From positions 1 through 5,888 of the forward strand of contig WSZX01000102.1 of NCBI GenBank assembly GCA_013139935.1: DNA of 5,888 nt. Direction: 5' to 3'. Under the pieces are notes generated by a model that worked only from the letters and a program-made list of their open reading frames with translations, was not told where the DNA came from and did no database searches. The position numbers and the translations under genes are program-made. Shown in pieces: positions 1 to 4,991 of the stretch; position 1 is the stretch's first letter, and each line of letters opens with the position of its first letter. The DNA comes from Ardenticatenales bacterium. GTDB lineage: Bacteria; Chloroflexota; Anaerolineae; Promineifilales; UBA4811.

Positions 1-175
1 CCAAAAACTGCACCCCTGGCTGACGCCGACTAAGACGCCCAGAGCCCCACCGGCCTCATTCGTTGGCACGACGGGGTGCTCCGATCGCTTCTCGGCGGCG
101 CCGCTCCGACACCCCCCTTCCTCCAGATGCCTGGGGCAACCTCGATAACAGGCCTTGCACGCCACGTGGTTGTGG
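1..175. other. Left-edge stretch with no supportable gene
   Basis: I see no convincing gene here. Reading from base 1, a frame closes after ten codons (TAA at 31-33). Reading from base 2, a frame stays open to TAA at 146-148, but its translation is rich in Pro, Arg and Ser with no recognisable motif. Either could be the tail of a gene that begins outside the window. A GC-rich palindrome lies at 95-104, and GGGGTG (74-79) can pair with CACCCC (110-115). No T-run follows, so I do not call a terminator. Confidence 0.4.
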
Positions 176-204
176 TTGACAAGCTGGGAAGAGTGGCATA
201 TACT
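176..204 (+). promoter_or_regulatory. Sigma70-type promoter for the GntR regulator
   Basis: A perfect -35 hexamer TTGACA (176-181) is followed by exactly 17 bp and then a TATACT -10 hexamer (199-204), which is five of six matches to consensus. Transcription would be expected to begin near 211, giving a leader of about 40 nt before the TTG start at 252. This is the best promoter match I found in the window. No comparable match was seen in front of the other genes, so read-through from here into the phosphoesterase gene is plausible. Confidence 0.75.
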
Positions 205-206
205 GT

Positions 207-219
207 TGATATATTATCA
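207..219. promoter_or_regulatory. Palindrome at the predicted transcription start (possible operator)
   Basis: TGATA (207-211) and TATCA (215-219) form perfect 5-bp arms around a 3-bp centre. The palindrome lies three bases downstream of the -10 hexamer and covers the predicted +1. GntR-family regulators bind short palindromes and often repress their own promoters by binding at this position, so autoregulation is a reasonable inference. The arms are short and AT-rich, so chance is not excluded. Confidence 0.4.
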
Positions 220-251
220 TTGGCGGCGAGTCACAGAGAGTTATTTTCCTC

Positions 252-920
252 TTGGCTGTCCCTTACCTTCCATCCTTGCGAGTTGTTCCTTTGCCCTCTC
301 TTGGTGACAGAGCCTACTCCAAGATCAAAGAGAAGATCGTGACGTTGGAAATGCCTCCTGGCAGCATGGTGGATGAGGCAGTTCTGAAAGAGACTCTCGG
401 GATGGGCCGCACCCCTATCCGCGAGGCATTGCAGCGACTGGCACGAGAGGATCTGGTGACGATTCTGCCCCGCCGCGGCATGTTTGTGACCGACATCAGT
501 GTTGCCGATCTGCGGAAGATCTTTGAGGCGCGGGTCCCGTTGGAGATTGCCTGTGCGCGGCTGGCCGCGGAGCGAGCGAGCGCGGAGATGATCGATGAGA
601 TGGAAGAGCTGGCTCAGCAGGTACCGGCGGCCGCAGAAGCGAATGATCACCGGACCTTGATGCGCATCGACGAGCAATTCCACGAGTTGCTGGTTCAAGC
701 CAGTGATAGCAAGTTCCTGGCCGATGGGCTTATTTGGCTGTATGCCTTGAGCCTGCGCATTTGGTATCTGACAGTAGATCGGATGGGAGGCATGGAGGAT
801 GCGTTGCAGGAACACCTGATGATCGTCGAGGCCCTCAGACATCGTGATCCAGACCTGGCCGAGGCGGTCATCCGCACACATCTTATCAAGTTTCAGATGC
901 GGATTCGCGCGGTGCTATAG
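252..920 (+). CDS. GntR-family transcriptional regulator with FCD ligand-binding domain
   Basis: A cytoplasmic DNA-binding regulator of 222 residues, normal for the FadR/FCD branch of the GntR family. The winged helix-turn-helix spans about residues 19-80, with the characteristic recognition segment GRTPIREALQRLAREDLV at 52-69 and the wing sequence PRRGMFVTD. The all-helical FCD domain fills about residues 86-220. Asp140, His144 (DEQFH), His188 (EHLM) and His210 (RTHL) sit where FCD domains carry their metal-binding Asp and three His, so it probably binds a metal and a small carboxylate-like effector; the effector cannot be read from the sequence. The start is TTG at 252, the first plausible initiation codon after an in-frame stop at 207-209. 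Its Shine-Dalgarno is weak (AGAGAG at 235-240), and TTG at 276 or 291 is possible because the conserved domain begins near residue 19. It is the only regulator seen and is first in a same-strand series, so it probably controls itself and some of the downstream transport genes. Confidence 0.93.
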   Translation: MAVPYLPSLRVVPLPSLGDRAYSKIKEKIVTLEMPPGSMVDEAVLKETLGMGRTPIREALQRLAREDLVTILPRRGMFVTDISVADLRKIFEARVPLEIACARLAAERASAEMIDEMEELAQQVPAAAEANDHRTLMRIDEQFHELLVQASDSKFLADGLIWLYALSLRIWYLTVDRMGGMEDALQEHLMIVEALRHRDPDLAEAVIRTHLIKFQMRIRAVL

Positions 921-941
921 GATTCTTGAGCCAATGCACTT

Positions 942-1020
942 TTCAATAAACAACTTGAGGTTTTGTGACCGCTCTGCCCGTGAATCACTGTTGAAAACGG
1001 GAAGCTATTCCTTGACAAGT
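942..1020. repeat. Left arm of an inverted repeat flanking the phosphoesterase gene
   Basis: This non-coding segment is repeated in inverted orientation at 2014-2092. Positions 961-1020 align without gaps to the reverse complement of 2014-2073 with 53 of 60 identities. Beyond a small gap, ten more bases (948-957) match 2078-2087 exactly, and the outermost TTCAA also matches. The arm ends 3 bp before the Shine-Dalgarno of the phosphoesterase gene. It contains the palindrome GTGAATCAC (980-988). I saw no obvious target-site duplication outside the arms and no transposase. The nature of the repeat (mobile-element ends, dispersed intergenic repeat or regulatory site) is undetermined. Confidence 0.85.
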
Positions 1021-1022
1021 AC

Positions 1023-1034
1023 AAAGGAGGTGAT
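1023..1034 (+). promoter_or_regulatory. Exceptionally strong ribosome binding site
   Basis: AAAGGAGGTGAT is complementary over its full 12 bases to the typical bacterial 16S rRNA 3' tail. GGAGG ends 7 nt before the GTG codon at 1038. This fixes the start of the phosphoesterase gene despite the non-ATG codon and predicts strong initiation if the site is accessible. It begins 3 bp after the left inverted-repeat arm. Confidence 0.85.
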
Positions 1035-1037
1035 TTC

Positions 1038-1979
1038 GTGACCAGTCTATTCTTCGCCACTGACGTGCATGGATCGGACATTTGCTGGAAAAAGTTCATC
1101 AACGCTGCCAAGTTTTACGGCGCAGAGATCATCATTCTTGGCGGAGATATGACCGGCAAGGCGATCGTGCCCATCATTCACCAGGGCGGAGACACCTTTA
1201 AGGCTATTTTGCTCGAGCAGGAATCCATGCTGCACGGCGAGGACCAGGTTGCAGAGATGGAGCAGAGCATCAAGAGTCGGGGCTATTATCCCTACCGAAC
1301 CACCCCCGATGAGATCGCCGAACTGAATGCCGACCCCGGCCGGGTGGACGAGTTGTTCGGCATTGAGGTACTCAAGACGGCCGAACGGTGGCTGGCCTAT
1401 GCCGATGAGAAGCTAGAGGGTACCGGCGTCCGTTGTTATGTGGCGCCGGGCAATGACGACATGTTCGAGTTGGATGATCTTATCCGAACGTCCAAGCACG
1501 TGCAGTTGGTCGAGGGCACGGTCATTGAACTGGACAAGCATCACGAGATGCTGAATTCCGGTTGGAGCAATATCACGCCGTGGCATACCTACCGGGAAGA
1601 GAGCGAAGATGATCTACGCAAGCGCTACGAACCGATGCTCTCCCAATTAAAAGATCCCAAGAACAGCGTGTTCAACATCCACGTGCCACCCTATGGCTCG
1701 ACCCTTGACGACGTACCCGAGTTGACCGAGGATCTTCGACCCAAGCACGCGGGACGCTCGCTCGTGCCGGCCGGCAGCCACGCTGTCCGAGAGATTGTCG
1801 ACCGATATCAACCTCTATTGGGGCTATTCGGGCACATCCACGAAGGCAAGGGAGCCATCCGGCTAGGCAGGACCCTCTGCATTAACCCCGGCAGCATGTA
1901 CGAGCAAGGTCGCCTCCTGGGGGCCTATGTGAATCTGGCTCGCAACAAGGTCAAGAACTATATTCTAACTACGGGCTAG
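1038..1979 (+). CDS. Calcineurin-like metallophosphoesterase (Icc-related)
   Basis: A predicted cytoplasmic two-metal phosphoesterase of 313 residues that would hydrolyse a phosphomonoester or phosphodiester; the substrate is unknown. The metal-binding motifs appear in the canonical order: D-x-H at Asp9/His11 (TDVHG), GD at 36-37 (GGDMTG), GND at 138-140 (GNDD), His215 in NIHVPP and G-H-x-H at 265-268 (GHIHE). The catalytic set is therefore complete. The spacing between GD and GND, about 100 residues, is long. Residues about 52-128 form a charged, probably helical insertion between the second and third motifs. No signal peptide or membrane segment is seen. The GTG start is set by the strong ribosome binding site 7 nt upstream. 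It follows the regulator by 117 bp with no terminator between, so co-transcription is possible. Inverted 80-bp repeats lie immediately on both sides, which might mean the gene moves or is controlled as a unit. Superfamily membership is secure; any specific role is not. Confidence 0.9.
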   Translation: MTSLFFATDVHGSDICWKKFINAAKFYGAEIIILGGDMTGKAIVPIIHQGGDTFKAILLEQESMLHGEDQVAEMEQSIKSRGYYPYRTTPDEIAELNADPGRVDELFGIEVLKTAERWLAYADEKLEGTGVRCYVAPGNDDMFELDDLIRTSKHVQLVEGTVIELDKHHEMLNSGWSNITPWHTYREESEDDLRKRYEPMLSQLKDPKNSVFNIHVPPYGSTLDDVPELTEDLRPKHAGRSLVPAGSHAVREIVDRYQPLLGLFGHIHEGKGAIRLGRTLCINPGSMYEQGRLLGAYVNLARNKVKNYILTTG

Positions 1980-2316
1980 CACGGTTTCGATGGGTGAGCT
2001 GCGATTGATCAGCACTTGTTGAGGAATAACTTTCCGTTTTCAATCGTGATTCACGGGTAGAGCGGTCACAAAACCGCCAAGTTGTTTTTGAACTAGTACG
2101 CAGGGGCACGAATGCTCAGGCACACCGAGAGCCCGAGGCCGCCCAGCGTTACTGTTCAGGAGGAACTTGTGCTTGGGTCAAGGAAACAGGTCTAGTTTAG
2201 GAGTCGCTTATGAAAAATGCGTTCATATAGGCTTTAATCGGCCACCTTGATGCTTATCGGAGTGGGAAATTCGTGCTCCAGTTATCAACAGGTAAAAGAA
2301 AGAGGAGAATAGAATC
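1980..2316. other. Intergenic region upstream of the permease
   Basis: This 337-bp gap holds the right inverted-repeat arm in its first third. The remainder contains no long gene. It does contain short reading frames preceded by Shine-Dalgarno-like sequences: 2112-2195 (27 codons, AGGGG about 5 nt upstream), an internal GTG at 2169 in the same frame with AGGAGG 5 nt upstream, and 2210-2230 (six codons, AGGAG 6 nt upstream). None has a recognisable product. No promoter match better than about four of six per hexamer was found for the permease, and no riboswitch or T-box was recognised. Confidence 0.5.
2014..2092. repeat. Right arm of the inverted repeat flanking the phosphoesterase gene
   Basis: This is the inverted partner of 942-1020 and starts 34 bp after the phosphoesterase stop codon. 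Its centre contains the 11-bp palindrome CGTGATTCACG (2045-2055), which matches the nine-base palindrome in the left arm with the central base changed. Of the seven differences in the 60-bp ungapped core, six are transitions. Both arms sit snugly around a single gene, so the unit is about 1.15 kb overall. It may also act on the permease downstream, since it lies in the permease's upstream region. Confidence 0.85.
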
Positions 2317-3966
2317 ATGTCCGACAATGTCACGGCACAAGATACCAGCTTGTTCCTGCGCAAGGCCACCGGCCTGGTACGCTCGTGGTCTGTCTTTGAT
2401 GCGTTCATCTATGCTCTGTTTTCCATCAACCTCATCACGCTAGGCCTCTACATCTTTAGCCAGATGTACTATCTAGAGGGGGGAATATTGCCTGCACTGA
2501 TGATCAGCGCGGTGTTTATCATCTTTGAGGTGATCATCTATGCCAGCCTGATTGCGGTCATGCCTCGCGCCGGTGGTGATTACGTGTGGCAGAGTCGTAT
2601 CCTGGGCGGCGGCATCGGCTTTGTGCTGGCGATAACCGGTTGGTGGTTTATCCTTTGGCTCTGGGTGCCGCTCTATGCTGACATGTTGCGCCAGTTGTTC
2701 TTCACCCCCTTGTTGGGCATCCTGGGCGCCCAAGATGCCGCCCTCTGGTTCAGCCAGACGCCGCTGGCCCTTTTTGTCGTGGCCATCGTCACGTGCGCCG
2801 TGGTAGCATTCTACATCGCCATCGGGATGAAGTGGTACTCGCGCATCCAAAAGTACTGCTTTTGGATCGGCATGGTCGGCCTGCTGGTCGTATTTGCCTT
2901 TTTGCTCTTTGGCAATCATGATTCCTTCCGCACCGGCCTGGAGGAACAGGCGCCAGCGATGTTTGGGGCCGATGCCGACGTTTACGAGGGAACCCTGGCG
3001 GCCGGCGAAGAGGCCGGCGCAATCTCTCCGTTGACGGGTGGGACGCTAGGCGTCATCTTTCTGGCTATTCCCTACATCGTCTTTTTCAACCTGTGGCCAA
3101 ACTGGGGCGCCACACTCTACGGCGAAGTGCGCGGTGCTACCGACTATAAGCGCAATTTCTGGGGGATGGGATCGGCGCTGATCATCACCACAATTCTGGG
3201 GGTCGTCTTTTTCCTCTTGATCAACAAGACGATCACCTGGGACTTTTACATGAAGGCCAACGGTGCCTGGTGGAACTATGCCTGGGGCTATACCGACCAG
3301 GCGCCACCGTTGCCAGTGTGGCCTTATCCGGCCATGCTGGCGGTCTTTATGACCAAGAGCAGGATCATCCAGTTTGTCGTGGTGCTGGCGATGAGCGCCT
3401 GGTGGTTTGGCTGGTCGGGCACAGTCTTTCTCAGCTCCACCCGAGTAATCTTTGCAGCCGCCTTTGACCGCCTGCTGCCGGAAAAGGTAGCCGAGATAGA
3501 GCCCCGCACCCGCACGCCGATTGTCGCCTTGTTGCTGATGGTAGTTCCATCGTTGGTCGTCTCGGCACTCTTTGCCTGGAATATCTTTAACTTCCAGACA
3601 CTCGCCCTCTGCTCTACCCTGGTCATCGCCGTCACCTACCTGGGGACCACCGTTGCCGCAATCCTGTTGCCCTACATCAAGCCCGACCTATACAAGGCAT
3701 CGCCAATCGCCAAGTACAAGATTGCCGGGATTCCGCTCATCACCGTTGCCGGGATCATCTTTGGTGGCTTTCTGGGCTTTTTGCTCTACCAGTGGATTAT
3801 TGACCCCAATGGGCTTTATGGCATTGGTATCTCCAACACCAGTTCGGTCATCTACATGCTGTCGATGTACCTGCTGGCCCTGGCCATCTATGTGGGCTTC
3901 CGGGCCTATCGCAGGCGCCAAGGGATCGATATTGCCAAGATCTATGAAGAGATTCCCGTCGAGTAG
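2317..3966 (+). CDS. APC-superfamily amino-acid/polyamine-type permease
   Basis: An integral inner-membrane secondary transporter of 549 residues with about twelve hydrophobic segments. It is expected to carry an amino acid, amine or related organic cation, probably by ion coupling or exchange. The first membrane segment is about residues 26-48. The conserved APC motif follows the second, PRAGGDYVWQSR at 83-94. A second family hallmark is TRVIFAAAFDRLLP at 375-388, followed by RTRTP at 397-401 before the next segment. Residues about 201-240 form an acidic, Gly-rich hydrophilic loop, and about 306-335 is a Trp/Tyr-rich loop; both are longer than in compact 430-470-residue members and account for the larger size. 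The C-terminus is a short positively charged cytoplasmic tail (YRRRQG). The ATG is preceded by AGGAG at 2303-2307, 9 nt away. A hairpin with a T-run follows the stop. The family is clear; the substrate cannot be assigned. The nearby FCD regulator and peptide-type binding protein fit a nutrient uptake locus. Confidence 0.9.
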   Translation: MSDNVTAQDTSLFLRKATGLVRSWSVFDAFIYALFSINLITLGLYIFSQMYYLEGGILPALMISAVFIIFEVIIYASLIAVMPRAGGDYVWQSRILGGGIGFVLAITGWWFILWLWVPLYADMLRQLFFTPLLGILGAQDAALWFSQTPLALFVVAIVTCAVVAFYIAIGMKWYSRIQKYCFWIGMVGLLVVFAFLLFGNHDSFRTGLEEQAPAMFGADADVYEGTLAAGEEAGAISPLTGGTLGVIFLAIPYIVFFNLWPNWGATLYGEVRGATDYKRNFWGMGSALIITTILGVVFFLLINKTITWDFYMKANGAWWNYAWGYTDQAPPLPVWPYPAMLAVFMTKSRIIQFVVVLAMSAWWFGWSGTVFLSSTRVIFAAAFDRLLPEKVAEIEPRTRTPIVALLLMVVPSLVVSALFAWNIFNFQTLALCSTLVIAVTYLGTTVAAILLPYIKPDLYKASPIAKYKIAGIPLITVAGIIFGGFLGFLLYQWIIDPNGLYGIGISNTSSVIYMLSMYLLALAIYVGFRAYRRRQGIDIAKIYEEIPVE

Positions 3967-3987
3967 AACCACGTGCTGAGCACACCC

Positions 3988-4043
3988 GACAGGTTTCCCG
4001 GTCCCTGCCCGCGAGGGCACGCGTGGAAACCTGTCAGGTTTTT
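3988..4043 (+). terminator. Compound hairpin with T-run after the permease
   Basis: GACAGGTTTCC (3988-3998) pairs perfectly over 11 bp with GGAAACCTGTC (4025-4035). Between them is a second hairpin, TGCCC (4006-4010), loop GCGA, GGGCA (4015-4019). TTTTT follows at 4039-4043, three bases after the outer stem. This fits an intrinsic terminator with a branched stem, although the loop is longer than usual. The right side can also fold alternatively because AAACCTG (4027-4033) is complementary to CAGGTTT at both 3990-3996 and 4035-4041. It could instead be a dispersed palindromic intergenic repeat. Confidence 0.6.
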
Positions 4044-4061
4044 CTGTCGAGAGGAGCACCA

Positions 4062-4817
4062 ATGGAAACTCTTGTCAACCTGGAAGATGAGATGCACCGT
4101 CTCGTCTCCGAGGCGCAGAAAGAGAACATCTTTTTGCGGGTGATCGGCGGTTTGGCCATCAAAGTTCATTCCCCGCACGCCACCCACCCTGCCCTGGTGC
4201 GCGAGTACCCCGACATTGATTTCGTGACCGATAAACCCGGCGCGCGCAAGCTGGGGGACTTTTTGTCGGGGATGGGGTACACACCAAACAAGACCTTCAA
4301 CACGCTCAGCGGCGACCGCCGGCAACTCTATTACGACTAACCGCGTAACCGGCAGATCGATGTATTCATCGGCGACTTTACCATGTGCCACAAGCTCCCC
4401 CTGGCCGACCGGCTGCACGTTGAACCGTTGACGATTCCACTGGCCGAGCTTTTTCTTTCCAAGGCCCAGATCGTAGAGCTGAATCGCAAGGATGCTCTCG
4501 ACCTAGTGACCTTGGTCCTGGACCACGAGGCTGGGCCGGGGGATGAGGAGACCATCAACGTGGACCTCATTGCCGGTCTGTGCGCTCAGGACTGGGGGCT
4601 CTATACCACTGTCTCCATGACCATTGAGAAGCTCCACCAGTTGCTGACGAACGAAGAGGTCGAGCTGGAAGAGGCCCTGTCGCAGTTGGTCGAGGAGCGG
4701 CTGAACGCCATCCAACAGGCGATGGACGTGGCCCCCAAATCGTTTGCCTGGAAGATGCGGGCCAAGTTGGGCACGCGCGTGCGCTGGTACGAGGAAGTTG
4801 AGGAGGTTCAGCGGTGA
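4062..4817 (+). pseudogene. Nucleotidyltransferase-like gene interrupted by an in-frame TAA
   Basis: Two open stretches in the same frame (4062-4337 and 4341-4817) are separated only by TAA at 4338-4340 (codon 93). Read through, they give one coherent protein of about 250 residues that resembles Pol-beta-superfamily nucleotidyltransferases of the small-substrate or toxin-like type. The signature GG is at residues 29-30, the metal-binding DID at 51-53, and a further acidic position at Asp100 in RQIDVFIG, just after the stop. The 92-residue product made before the stop would lack Asp100 and the whole helical C-terminal region. The second part could restart only at ATG 4383, which has no Shine-Dalgarno and starts after Asp100. 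The start ATG 4062 has GAGGAG at 4051-4056, 5 nt away; a GTG at 4023 lies inside the terminator hairpin and is less likely. The break is most simply a nonsense mutation, but a sequencing or assembly error is possible. The family call is by motif and is moderately secure. Confidence 0.7.
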
Positions 4818-4890
4818 CAGGTCGCAGGCAGGCAGATGCCAGCACAGTAGCGTACTCGATCAGATAGTAGTGAGTTGTGATTTCTTTCCA

Positions 4891-4903
4891 AGGAGGAGGT
4901 GAT
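4891..4903 (+). promoter_or_regulatory. Strong Shine-Dalgarno of the upstream ORF
   Basis: Overlapping AGGAGG copies (4891-4896 and 4894-4899) run into AGGAGGTGAT (4894-4903), a ten-base match to the anti-Shine-Dalgarno sequence. The first copy is 5 nt from ATG 4902. The second is too close to that ATG (2 nt) and has no start codon at normal spacing downstream, so ribosomes recruited here would use 4902. Confidence 0.5.
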
Positions 4904-4991
4904 GCACCCAGGTAAACCATATGTTCTAGCAAGGTCAACCTTACCACGATTGCAGGCAAACGAGTTGAATCAAGAGGAGAAAGAAAGATGA
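4902..4991 (+). CDS. 29-codon upstream ORF overlapping the lipoprotein start
   Basis: ATG 4902 opens a 29-residue frame that ends with TGA at 4989-4991, overlapping the lipoprotein start codon as ATGA (4988-4991). The peptide is basic at first (MHPGKPYVLARSTLPR) and then polar and acidic (residues 17-29, ending EEKER). It has no signal peptide or recognised family. It carries one of the strongest ribosome binding sites in the window. Overlaps of this kind usually couple translation of two genes, so the peptide may serve to deliver ribosomes to the lipoprotein start or act as a regulatory leader. Its short length means chance cannot be excluded; no homologue can be named. Confidence 0.4.
   Translation: MHPGKPYVLARSTLPRLQANELNQEEKER

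Noticed and set aside
56..220. Divergent minus-strand gene starting at 220 and facing left
   Set aside because: The frame closes after about 54 codons near position 56, lacks motifs, and overlaps the strong promoter reading the other way.
231..881. 216-codon open frame on the minus strand across the GntR gene
   Set aside because: It is the antisense of a gene with clear GntR and FCD motifs, has no recognisable domain and is rich in Gln/His/Leu as expected of a shadow frame.
844..1041. 65-codon + strand frame between regulator and phosphoesterase
   Set aside because: It overlaps the end of the regulator and the repeat arm in another frame, and its product shows no motif.
942..2092. Insertion sequence with its own transposase
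   Set aside because: The only gene between the arms is a phosphoesterase with intact metal motifs; no DDE, tyrosine or serine recombinase motifs, and no obvious flanking target duplication.
1980..2316. T-box or amino-acid riboswitch before the permease
   Set aside because: I could not find a T-box sequence, a specifier hairpin or a terminator/antiterminator pair in this region.
3572..3979. 135-codon + strand frame inside the permease
   Set aside because: Ser/Pro-rich out-of-frame reading of a well-supported membrane protein gene.
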